The position numbers were made by a program, and so were the translations under genes. A stretch of DNA of 50,322 nt from Bacteroidota bacterium. Lineage in GTDB: Bacteria > Bacteroidota > Bacteroidia > AKYH767-A > OLB10. The notes under the pieces were generated by a model, which saw nothing but the letters and a program-made list of their open reading frames with translations, was not told the origin of the DNA and did not search any database. The stretch is taken from the NCBI GenBank assembly GCA_018268195.1, contig JAFDWZ010000017.1, forward strand, positions 1-50,322, in the 5' to 3' direction. Shown here in pieces: positions 24,705 to 32,807 of the stretch (positions are counted from its first letter, which is position 1; the number at the start of each line of letters is the position of its first letter).

Positions 24705-25859
24705 ATGAATTGGCTGGAAACATATTTTAAAGGCGACCGCACCATTTGGATAGTAGTTATTATGCTATCACTGGTTTCATTACTTGCAGTGTATAGTTCA
24801 ACAGGTACGCTGGCATATAAGTATCAGTCGGGAAATACAGAGTATTATTTATTCAAGCATGGCATTATCATGCTTTTGGGATTTGGGATAATGTATTTTA
24901 CGCATCTTGCTAAATATACTTTCTATGCCCGTATTTCAAAAATTGCCATCATTGTTGCTATTCCGCTTCTGCTTCTGACACTTGTTACAGGAACTCATCT
25001 TAATGAAGCTTCGCGCTGGCTTACTTTGCCTGTAATTAATTTGTCGTTTCAAACATCTGACCTTGCGAAAATTGCACTACTGTTATTCGTAGCACGTTCG
25101 CTCTCTAAGAAACAGGATAATATTAAAGATTTCAAGTCGGCTTTCTTGCCAATCATTTTACCGGTATGTGTGGTTTGTGGATTAATTCTTCCTGCTAATT
25201 TTTCAACGGCAGCAGTATTGTTTGCTACCTGTCTTATACTGATGTTTTTCGGTCGTATAAAACTTAAATATATTGCATCTCTTATCGGAATTGGAATTGT
25301 AGGGCTGGGGTTGTTTATTTCTATTGCATTATACTCCGGCTATGAAGGACGTATCGGTACTTGGAAAAAGCGTATCGAAAATTTCAAGAGTGGTGATGAC
25401 AACGGAAATTATCAGACACAACAGGCTAAAATTGCAATTGCTTCAGGAGGTGTATTTGGAAAAGGACCAGGAAACAGTACACAGCGTAATTTTCTTCCGC
25501 ACCCTTATTCCGATTTTATTTTTGCCATCATTGTTGAAGAATATGGATTGTTCGGTGGTGCTGTAGTAGTGTTACTATATCTGCTACTGTTGTACAGGGC
25601 AGTCGTCATAGTCCGGCAAAGTCCGTTTGCATTTGCTACGTTGCTGGCCATAGGTTGCGCTTTCAGCCTGGTGTTTCAGGCAATGATAAATATGGCTGTT
25701 GCTGTCAATTTATTTCCGGTTACGGGTCAGCCTTTGCCAATGTTAAGTATGGGCGGAACGTCTATATGGTTTACCAGTGCAGCTATTGGTATTATTCTTA
25801 GTGTAAGCAGAAATATAGAACAGGAGCAACAAAAGAAAATGGCACATGCAACAGCATAA
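24705..25859 (+). CDS. ftsW: septal peptidoglycan glycosyltransferase FtsW (SEDS family)
   Basis: A 384-residue inner-membrane SEDS protein that polymerises glycan strands from lipid II together with FtsI. About ten helices are visible. Conserved features: ASRWLTLPVINLSFQTSDLAK near the catalytic loop; the large periplasmic loop with GGVFGKGPGNSTQRNFLPHPYSDFIFAIIVEEYG; and the late NLFPVTGQPLPMLSMGGTS. Position in the cluster between murD and murG supports FtsW rather than RodA. Its 3' end overlaps murG by 14 bases. Confidence 0.96.
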   Translation: MNWLETYFKGDRTIWIVVIMLSLVSLLAVYSSTGTLAYKYQSGNTEYYLFKHGIIMLLGFGIMYFTHLAKYTFYARISKIAIIVAIPLLLLTLVTGTHLNEASRWLTLPVINLSFQTSDLAKIALLLFVARSLSKKQDNIKDFKSAFLPIILPVCVVCGLILPANFSTAAVLFATCLILMFFGRIKLKYIASLIGIGIVGLGLFISIALYSGYEGRIGTWKKRIENFKSGDDNGNYQTQQAKIAIASGGVFGKGPGNSTQRNFLPHPYSDFIFAIIVEEYGLFGGAVVVLLYLLLLYRAVVIVRQSPFAFATLLAIGCAFSLVFQAMINMAVAVNLFPVTGQPLPMLSMGGTSIWFTSAAIGIILSVSRNIEQEQQKKMAHATA

Positions 25860-27000
25860 ATTAAAAGTCATTATCAGTGGAGGCGGCACAGGAGGTCATA
25901 TCTTTCCTGCTCTGGCCATTGCCAATGCTATACGCAAGTTGGCACCCGATACTGAATTTTTATTTGTGGGTGCACAGGGAAAAATGGAAATGGAAAAAGT
26001 GCCGGCTGCAGGTTACAAAATTGAAGGATTATGGATAAGTGGAATTAAACGAGAGTTAACGGTAGATAATCTTTCTTTTCCTTTTAAAGTGTTGTCGAGT
26101 GTAAGCAAAGCATTGCGCATCATACGTGAGTTTAAGCCTGATGTGGCAGTGGGAGTAGGCGGATATGCAAGCGGACCATTGCTGTATGCAGCTTCTCTAA
26201 AAAATATTCCTTGCCTGATTCAAGAACAAAATTCATATCCGGGAATTACCAATAAAATATTGGCAAAACGTGTTCAGAAAATATGTGTAGCCTATGACGG
26301 AATGGAGACTTATTTCCCGAAAGAAAAAATTTTACTCACCGGAAATCCTGTAAGGGAAAATGTGTTACGGATAGAAGGTAAACGTCAGGAAGCTTTTTCT
26401 TTTTTCAGACTGAATCCTGATAAAAAAACATTGCTTGTTGTGGGTGGCAGCCAAGGTGCACGCTCCATTAACAGAAGTATTCTTGCCGGTTTGAAAGAAA
26501 TTGAACAAGCAGGTGTGCAGTTGGTATGGCAAACCGGTAAATTGTTTTATGAGGAAGCGCAAAATGCCGTTACCTCTGCGGGAATGGACAATGTGAGAGT
26601 ATTTGATTTTATTTCTCAAATGGATTTCGCTTATGCTATAGCTGATTTAATTGTGTCGCGTGCAGGAGCAAGCACCGTATCAGAAATTACTTTGATAGGC
26701 AAACCTTGTGTGATGGTTCCGTTACCAACAGCAGCAGAAGATCATCAGACTAAAAACATAGAATCATTAGTTCGTAAGCAAGCAGCATTAATGGTGCATG
26801 ATAGCGCAGCAGCTGCTACACTAGTTTCAACAGCGCTCACAACGCTTAAAGATGAATCACTGCTAAAGTCTCTTGCTGACAATGCACGGGCAATGGCACT
26901 TCCTGATTCGGCAGAAAAAATTGCACAAGAGGTGATATCTCTTGCACGAAAAGAAAATTCAAAAAATTCAGCCAACAAAATAACTTCACAGCCTGTATGA
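25846..27000 (+). CDS. murG: lipid II synthase (UDP-GlcNAc:lipid I GlcNAc transferase)
   Basis: A 384-residue peripheral membrane GT28/GT-B glycosyltransferase making lipid II. The first G-loop is SGGGTGGHIFPALAIAN and the second is VGVGGYASGPLLYAA. LIQEQNSYPGITNK, TGNPVRENVL, GGSQGARSIN, the late SRAGASTVSEI and PTAAEDHQTKN are all family hallmarks. The start at 25846 lies inside the end of ftsW; the stop overlaps murC as ATGA. A Ser/Asn/Lys-rich tail (last ~15 residues) is not part of the fold. Confidence 0.97.
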   Translation: MQQHKLKVIISGGGTGGHIFPALAIANAIRKLAPDTEFLFVGAQGKMEMEKVPAAGYKIEGLWISGIKRELTVDNLSFPFKVLSSVSKALRIIREFKPDVAVGVGGYASGPLLYAASLKNIPCLIQEQNSYPGITNKILAKRVQKICVAYDGMETYFPKEKILLTGNPVRENVLRIEGKRQEAFSFFRLNPDKKTLLVVGGSQGARSINRSILAGLKEIEQAGVQLVWQTGKLFYEEAQNAVTSAGMDNVRVFDFISQMDFAYAIADLIVSRAGASTVSEITLIGKPCVMVPLPTAAEDHQTKNIESLVRKQAALMVHDSAAAATLVSTALTTLKDESLLKSLADNARAMALPDSAEKIAQEVISLARKENSKNSANKITSQPV

Positions 27001-28397
27001 ACCTGAATCAAATATCACGTTTTTATTTCATCGGCATTGGCGGAATTGGCATGAGTGCGCTTGCACGTTATTTCAAAACCATTGGTAAGGATGTTGCAGG
27101 ATATGACCGCACACCTACCGTACTCACATCGCAATTGGAATCCGAAGGGATGAAGGTGCATTTTGATGACGATATCAGCCTTATTCCACCGGCATTTATT
27201 AATGATGCTGATAAAGAAAAAACACTTGTGATTTATACCCCTGCAATTCCGAAATCACATAAAGAATTAAATTACTTTATTGAACAAAATTACACTGTAG
27301 TAAAAAGGTCAAAAGTTCTGGGACTCATTGCAGCTTCTAATTTCACGGTTGCAGTAGCAGGCACACATGGCAAGACAACTACATCAAGCATGATAGCGCA
27401 CCTCCTGCAAACTGCAGGGCTTAATTTAGCTGCCTTTCTTGGAGGTATTGCAAAAAATTTCAACAGTAATTTTGTACTCCCTTCAGGAGATAAAAATATT
27501 ATTAATGTAGTTGAAGCGGATGAGTTTGACCGCTCGTTCCTTACTTTATTTCCTGACATAGCAGTAATCAGCAGCATGTCGGCAGATCATTTGGATATTT
27601 ACGGTACACACGATGAGTTGGTAAATTCATACAACGCTTTTGCAACACAGGTTAAGCAAGGCGGGCATCTGATATTAAAGCAAGAACTGAAGGTGAAAGA
27701 TGTGAAAGCAGATATAACAACTTATTCACTGAATGCCGGTTCTGATTTTTTTGCGCGCGACATCATCATTGCCAATCGCTCCTATCGTTTTAATGTGCAG
27801 GCCGGAAACAAATTAATAGAAAACCTTGTGTTGGGTATTCCCGGAAGACATAATATTGAAAATGCGGTGGCAGCAGTTGCAGTGGCAAGCAAGCTCCATA
27901 TTTCCGAAGAAATTATACGCAAGGCATTAGCTACATATTCAGGAGTAAACAGAAGATTTGACTATCAGATAAAATCTGACCGTATAGTTTTTATTGATGA
28001 TTATGCACATCATCCTGAGGAATTACATGCAGTGATTTCATCCGTTAAAGAACTTTACAGCGATAAAAAAATTACCGGAGTGTTCCAACCACATTTGTTC
28101 ACACGCACACGCGATTTTGCTGATGAGTTTGCACAAAGCCTTTCGTTGCTTGATGAAGTAATACTGCTGGATATTTATCCGGCTCGCGAATTACCGATTG
28201 AAGGCGTTACCTCTGAAATTATTTTTGATAAAATAAATGCAAAACAAAAAATAATGATGCATAAAAGTGAGTTGGTAGCTTATATGGAGCAACATACCCC
28301 TGAGGTTTTGCTTACTATGGGAGCCGGTGATATTGACACCTGCATCGTGCCTCTGAAAAAAATGCTGGAGAATAAATTTCATATTGTACCTAACTAA
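26997..28397 (+). CDS. murC: UDP-N-acetylmuramate-L-alanine ligase
   Basis: A 466-residue cytoplasmic Mur ligase that starts stem-peptide synthesis by adding L-Ala to UDP-MurNAc. The N-terminal nucleotide loop is IGIGGIGMSALARYF. The ATP loop is GTHGKTTTSSM. VEADEFDRSFL, SMSADHLDIYG and the C-terminal FIDDYAHHPEEL and FQPHLFTRTRDF are diagnostic for MurC. The gene is coupled to murG by an ATGA overlap. Twelve bases separate it from ftsQ. Confidence 0.97.
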   Translation: MNLNQISRFYFIGIGGIGMSALARYFKTIGKDVAGYDRTPTVLTSQLESEGMKVHFDDDISLIPPAFINDADKEKTLVIYTPAIPKSHKELNYFIEQNYTVVKRSKVLGLIAASNFTVAVAGTHGKTTTSSMIAHLLQTAGLNLAAFLGGIAKNFNSNFVLPSGDKNIINVVEADEFDRSFLTLFPDIAVISSMSADHLDIYGTHDELVNSYNAFATQVKQGGHLILKQELKVKDVKADITTYSLNAGSDFFARDIIIANRSYRFNVQAGNKLIENLVLGIPGRHNIENAVAAVAVASKLHISEEIIRKALATYSGVNRRFDYQIKSDRIVFIDDYAHHPEELHAVISSVKELYSDKKITGVFQPHLFTRTRDFADEFAQSLSLLDEVILLDIYPARELPIEGVTSEIIFDKINAKQKIMMHKSELVAYMEQHTPEVLLTMGAGDIDTCIVPLKKMLENKFHIVPN

Positions 28398-28409
28398 AAA
28401 ACGAATGAA

Positions 28410-29249
28410 ATGAAAATCAATCTGAACAAAAAAACAAAGTATATTCTCACTGTCAGCGGATATGTAGCTATGGCAGGAGTGGTTCTTGCATTGATGAGTT
28501 TTGCAAACCGTAGAAGTGAAAAGTTGACCTGCGAAGGCGTGATTATTAACATTCAGGATGAAAATATTAAAGGCTTTGTTGACCGCAGCGAAGTGATGGA
28601 AATGCTCATGTCCAAAGGCAAAAAAATCATCGGAGCACCGTTGGTTGATATTAACACAAATGTGTTGGAAAAAATCATGGATTCAAACCCTTACGTTTTT
28701 AAGTCTGAGGTATATTCAACGATTGATGGATGGGTGCATGTTGACATCAAACAACGCAGCCCGATTCTAAGAATTATTAATTCAAAAGAAGAGAGTTTTT
28801 ATATTGACGACAGAGGGAAATTTATGCCATTAGCTGAAAAATATTCGGAACCGGTTATAGTTGCCACTGGCAACCTTACGGATACGTATGTGCAGCAACA
28901 ACTGGCACCTTTTGACGAAGAAATGACGTTGGAAAATGACTCTCTGCAAAAACTTCCCGTGCTGACGCAGGTATTTTTACTGGCCGAAAAGCTGAAAAGT
29001 GACTCGTCATGGGATGCAATGTTTGAGCAGATTTATGTGAATGAGAACAAAGAAATTGAGTTGATTCCACGTTTGGGAAATCAAATTATATTGCTGGGTG
29101 ATGTTACCAATCTGAATGAAAAATTGGAGAAACTGGATAATCTGTATAAACACGGTCTCTCTTCAACAGGATGGGAGCAATATGAATTGATTAACCTGAA
29201 ATATAAAAATCAGGTAGTGTGTAAAAAAAGAAATAGTAAACAATCTTAA
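28410..29249 (+). CDS. ftsQ: cell division protein FtsQ
   Basis: A 279-residue bitopic protein in the standard position between murC and ftsA. It has a short basic cytoplasmic start, one helix (YILTVSGYVAMAGVVLALMSFA), then a periplasmic POTRA-like region (about 50-115, with NIKGFVDRSEVMEMLM and SNPYVFKSEVYSTIDGWVHVDIKQRSPILRI) and the FtsQ beta domain with FYIDDRGKFMPL. FtsQ recruits FtsL/FtsB and regulates septal synthesis. Family sequence identity is usually low; shape, the QRSPILRI segment and position make the call firm. The ftsA start follows after 11 bases. Confidence 0.93.
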   Translation: MKINLNKKTKYILTVSGYVAMAGVVLALMSFANRRSEKLTCEGVIINIQDENIKGFVDRSEVMEMLMSKGKKIIGAPLVDINTNVLEKIMDSNPYVFKSEVYSTIDGWVHVDIKQRSPILRIINSKEESFYIDDRGKFMPLAEKYSEPVIVATGNLTDTYVQQQLAPFDEEMTLENDSLQKLPVLTQVFLLAEKLKSDSSWDAMFEQIYVNENKEIELIPRLGNQIILLGDVTNLNEKLEKLDNLYKHGLSSTGWEQYELINLKYKNQVVCKKRNSKQS

Positions 29250-29260
29250 ACTGACAGTTT

Positions 29261-30553
29261 GTGGCAGAACAACGTATAGAAAACGAAATAATAGTTGGTC
29301 TCGATATAGGTACATCAAAAATTGCTGCTATCGTAGGTCGAAAAAATGAATTTGGAAAAATAGAAATCCTCGGCACCGGAAAAGCGGAATCCGTTGGAGT
29401 TTCGAGAGGTGTGGTAGCTAATATTGAAAAAACAGTTGCAAGCATCAGGCAGGCTGTTGCTGAAGCTGAAAACAAAAGTGGTGTTAATATTAAAAGTGTA
29501 CATGTAGGTATTGCAGGTCAGCATATCAAAAGTCTGCAACACCGCGGAATGATTACACGTAACGATACCAATTCCGAAATCAGTCAGAAAGATATTGATT
29601 TGCTGGTGGATGATATGTATAAACTGGCAATGCCTCCGGGAGAAGAAATTATTGACGTAATTCCTCAGGAATTTATTATTGATAACGAGCAGGGAATAAG
29701 AGAACCTATCGGTATGTCGGGCATAAGACTGGAAGCCAACTGCCACATCATAACAGGTTTAATTACTGCCGCCAACAACATTAAAAAATGTGTTGACAAA
29801 GCAAACCTTAGTCCCGTTGATGTAATTCTTGAACCACTGGCAAGTGCTGAAGCAGTGCTCACCGAAGAAGAAAAAGAAGCCGGTGTGGTGTTGGTAGATA
29901 TTGGAGGAGGTACAACTGATATTGCTATTTTTCAGGATAAAATTATTCGTCATACGGCTGTGATTCCTTTTGGTGGAAATGCAATTACCGATGATATCAA
30001 AGAAGGTTGCAGCATTATTCGCAATCAAGCCGAATTGCTGAAAATTAAATTCGGGTCAGCTCTTGCCAGTCAGATGAAAGACAACGAAATTGTTTCTATT
30101 CCCGGACTTCGCGGACGTGAGCCTAAAGAAATATCAGTGAAAAATCTCGCCAGCATTATTCAGGCACGTGCAGAAGAAATTATTGAGCAGGTGTATTACG
30201 AAATTAAGTCATCAGGATTTGAACGTAAACTGATTGCAGGACTTGTGATTACCGGAGGAGGAGCACAGCTAAAACATATCATACAGTTGTTTGAATATAT
30301 TACAGGTATGGATGCCCGAATCGGATTCCCTAATGAACATCTTGCAAAATCACCTGATGAAGTAAAAAGCCCAATGTATGCAACAGGTGTGGGTTTGGTA
30401 ATTAAAGGTTTTCAGGAACTTGGAGCACGCAAATTAGCCGGAGAACATAAGCCATCAGGTAAAGCACCGAAGCATAAAGGCGGCTGGTTTAAAGATATTT
30501 TCGCTAATACCAGAGATATGTTTACAGATGATAGTAGTGATAAAGAAATTTAA
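29261..30553 (+). CDS. ftsA: cell division protein FtsA
   Basis: A 430-residue actin-fold ATPase that anchors FtsZ to the membrane. Phosphate-1 loop GLDIGTSKIAAIVG is near the N-terminus. The SHS2/1C subdomain follows (SVGVSRGVVANIEKT, VHVGIAGQHIKS). Phosphate-2 is VLVDIGGGTTDIAIF and the adenosine motif is VITGGGAQLKHI. The C-terminus ends in a short amphipathic helix, GGWFKDIFANTRDMF, expected to bind the membrane. The start is GTG 29261, chosen because the next Met is far inside the fold. It lies between ftsQ and ftsZ. Confidence 0.96.
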   Translation: MAEQRIENEIIVGLDIGTSKIAAIVGRKNEFGKIEILGTGKAESVGVSRGVVANIEKTVASIRQAVAEAENKSGVNIKSVHVGIAGQHIKSLQHRGMITRNDTNSEISQKDIDLLVDDMYKLAMPPGEEIIDVIPQEFIIDNEQGIREPIGMSGIRLEANCHIITGLITAANNIKKCVDKANLSPVDVILEPLASAEAVLTEEEKEAGVVLVDIGGGTTDIAIFQDKIIRHTAVIPFGGNAITDDIKEGCSIIRNQAELLKIKFGSALASQMKDNEIVSIPGLRGREPKEISVKNLASIIQARAEEIIEQVYYEIKSSGFERKLIAGLVITGGGAQLKHIIQLFEYITGMDARIGFPNEHLAKSPDEVKSPMYATGVGLVIKGFQELGARKLAGEHKPSGKAPKHKGGWFKDIFANTRDMFTDDSSDKEI

Positions 30554-30589
30554 TAGAAAATTATTCCCATAACCATTAAAAAAAATACA

Positions 30590-32191
30590 ATGATGAATTT
30601 TGAATTTATGCCTAATGAAGAGCCCTCCATTATAAAAGTTATTGGAGTTGGTGGTGGTGGCAGCAACGCTGTGAACTATATGTACAAACTAGGAATCAAA
30701 GGTGTTGATTTTGTAGTGTGCAACACTGACTCGCAAGCACTGGAGATGAGCCCAGTTCCGCGTAAGGTGCAATTGGGGTTGAGCCTCACTAAAGGTCGTG
30801 GCGCAGGTTCAATACCTGAAGTAGGTAAGCAGGCCGCAATTGAAACGATTGAAGAAATTAAAGCAATCTTAAAAGATAATACTAAAATGGTATTTATCAC
30901 AGCAGGTATGGGTGGTGGCACCGGCACCGGTGCAGCGCCTATCATTGCCGGAGTTGCTAAAGAAATGGGAATACTCACCGTAGGTATTGCAACCATTCCA
31001 TTTGCTTTTGAAGGACGCAAACGCAAACAACAAGCAGACCTTGGTATTGAAGAATTTAAAAATAGCGTTGACACGTTGCTCATCATCTGCAACGATAAAT
31101 TACGTGAGATACATGGCAATCTTAAACTTACCAATGCATTTGGATTTGCTGATAATGTATTGGCAACAGCAGCAAAAAGTATTGCCGAAGTAATCAGTGT
31201 AACTCTCCACATCAACGTAGATTTTGCTGATGTTGAAACGGTGATGCGCAACAGCGGAGTTGCTATTATGGGATCAGCTTTGTCATCAGGAGAAAATCGT
31301 GCAATACATGCAGCAGAACAATCATTGGATTCGCCATTGCTTAACGATAACAATATTGAAGGAGCACGTTACATCCTGTTGAATATAACCAGTGGCACCG
31401 ATGAAATTACTATGGACGAAATGAGTGATATTACTGAATACATCCAACAAAAAGCAGGTCAAACGGCAGAGATTATTATGGGCGTAGGTCAGGATGAATC
31501 GCTGGGTGATAAGATTGCTGTTACCATAATCGCCACAGGATTTAAAACTTCAGAAACAAAACGTCAGGAAAATGTGAAGCAACCGGAGAAAAAAGTATTT
31601 GATATTTATAAAACTCCTGTACCTGAAATTTCAGATATCACGAATCAAATAGAGGAGAAAACTCCCGAGGTTGTAAATGAACCGTTCTTAAGAACTATAG
31701 AGGAAGAAACTCCTATCACATCGGTTGATTATTTCACTCCCGAAAACAAACAAGAACCGGAAGTGATTTCTAATGAATACACTTTTACTGATTTTCCCAA
31801 TGTGGTTGCACATGATTTGGATGTTGACATGATAGAAGACAGCCAGGAACAAACTCCTATGAGTGAACAAATGAAACTTATAGAGAAAGAGCAACCGGAA
31901 CCTTTTATTACAAATAAATCTCAACAAAATGAGATAGATGAGAAGCCGGATGATATTTACAGTCGCACAAGAGCACGTTTGGAAAAAATGAAACAAATGC
32001 CGCGTATATCCAGCCCACAAGTGTTGAGTGATATGGAGAAGGAGCCCGCCTACAAACGTAAGAATGTGAAGTTGGCAAATGTGCTTTCTTCTGATGATAC
32101 GCACTACTCTCGTCTTAGTCTTAATGATGATGGACAACAAGGTCCCGATTTGCGAAACAACAATAAGTTTCTGCACGATAAAGCAGACTAA
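30590..32191 (+). CDS. ftsZ: cell division GTPase FtsZ
   Basis: A 533-residue tubulin-like GTPase forming the Z ring. IGVGGGGSNAVNYM starts the GTPase domain, the G-box GGGTGTG is at 108-114, and the T7 loop region is NVDFADVETVM. The conserved core ends at about residue 325 (IIATGF). It is followed by an unusually long acidic, Pro/Glu-rich linker of almost 200 residues and a C-terminal peptide, NNKFLHDKAD, likely to bind FtsA. E. coli FtsZ is only 383 residues. ATG ATG at the start leaves a one-codon ambiguity. Last gene of the cluster, followed by a strong hairpin terminator. Confidence 0.97.
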   Translation: MMNFEFMPNEEPSIIKVIGVGGGGSNAVNYMYKLGIKGVDFVVCNTDSQALEMSPVPRKVQLGLSLTKGRGAGSIPEVGKQAAIETIEEIKAILKDNTKMVFITAGMGGGTGTGAAPIIAGVAKEMGILTVGIATIPFAFEGRKRKQQADLGIEEFKNSVDTLLIICNDKLREIHGNLKLTNAFGFADNVLATAAKSIAEVISVTLHINVDFADVETVMRNSGVAIMGSALSSGENRAIHAAEQSLDSPLLNDNNIEGARYILLNITSGTDEITMDEMSDITEYIQQKAGQTAEIIMGVGQDESLGDKIAVTIIATGFKTSETKRQENVKQPEKKVFDIYKTPVPEISDITNQIEEKTPEVVNEPFLRTIEEETPITSVDYFTPENKQEPEVISNEYTFTDFPNVVAHDLDVDMIEDSQEQTPMSEQMKLIEKEQPEPFITNKSQQNEIDEKPDDIYSRTRARLEKMKQMPRISSPQVLSDMEKEPAYKRKNVKLANVLSSDDTHYSRLSLNDDGQQGPDLRNNNKFLHDKAD

Positions 32192-32218
32192 TTTGATAGC
32201 ATAAAATTCAAGTTCAAG

Positions 32219-32251
32219 AATCCGGTAGTTTTAAAATTACCGGATTTTTTT
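32219..32251 (+). terminator. intrinsic terminator after ftsZ
   Basis: Stem AATCCGGTA/TACCGGATT with an AT-rich inner region, followed directly by a run of seven T (32245-32251). It lies 28 bases past the ftsZ stop. This is a textbook intrinsic terminator closing the cluster. Confidence 0.9.
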
Positions 32252-32379
32252 GTACCCTGAAATCAGCTTTTTTTAACATTTCAGTGGAGTCATTTAAATT
32301 AATTTTAAAGGTTTTTCAGTAAAATATTCCCACCTAACTAAAATTTAATAATCTGTAAATCAGATAAAAACAAAATAAT

Positions 32380-32429
32380 TTAGTACTATGTGTTGCATGG
32401 TACTATCTTTTAAATATATCTTTGCATCG
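32380..32429 (+). promoter_or_regulatory. PadR-type operator and promoter (copy 2) for padR-pspC
   Basis: AGTACTATG-N5-CATGGTACT, a 9-bp-arm palindrome with one mismatch, covers a -33 TTG. The -7 box TATCTTTG follows 21 bases later (32417-32424). Predicted leader is about 38 bases to GTG 32466. The 50-base block is the same as 9051-9100 on the other strand except for two bases. Autorepression by PadR is the likely meaning. Confidence 0.87.
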
Positions 32430-32465
32430 TTAATTCAATAAGTCGAACAATTAAAAATCAAAATC

Positions 32466-32807
32466 GTGGGTAATCTCGAAAACACGCAGTCGCAAATGCG
32501 AAAAGGAGTTTTAGAGTTCTGCATTTTGTCTATTATTTCAAAGGGCGAAGTTTATCCCAGCGACATTATAGAGGAGATGAAAGAAGCTAAGCTCATAGTT
32601 GTGGAGGGAACCTTATACCCATTACTCACCCGTCTGAAAAATGCAGGTTTGCTTGCATACACATGGGTGGAAAGTAATGCAGGTCCTCCCCGCAAATATT
32701 ATAAGCTGACCCCGTTAGGCCAGGAACATTTAAAAGAATTAAAAAAAACATGGGATGAATTGGTTGACGCTGTCAGCCAGACATACCAAAAATCCACTGA
32801 AAAATGA
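32466..32807 (+). CDS. PadR-family transcriptional regulator
   Basis: A 113-residue winged-helix repressor. QMRKGVLEFCILSIISKGEVYPSDIIEEM is the N-terminal helix-turn-helix region, GTLYPLLTRLKNAGLL the recognition helix, and GPPRKYYKLTPLGQEHL the wing. A short C-terminal helix (ELKKTWDELVDAVSQTY) is the dimerisation element of the short PadR-s2 type. Start GTG 32466; an internal ATG 11 codons later would cut into a segment usually present in relatives. It overlaps pspC as ATGA. The operator at 32380-32429 implies self-control, and the copy at 9051-9100 implies control of the ABC/M1 operon. The inducer is unknown. Confidence 0.95.
   Translation: MGNLENTQSQMRKGVLEFCILSIISKGEVYPSDIIEEMKEAKLIVVEGTLYPLLTRLKNAGLLAYTWVESNAGPPRKYYKLTPLGQEHLKELKKTWDELVDAVSQTYQKSTEK

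Noticed and set aside
29315..29746. 143-residue ORF antisense to ftsA
   Set aside because: It lies wholly inside the conserved FtsA coding region, with composition typical of a reverse-frame shadow.
30676..31353. 225-residue ORF antisense to ftsZ
   Set aside because: It mirrors the conserved FtsZ GTPase domain, has no family features and no start signals; it is a codon-bias shadow.
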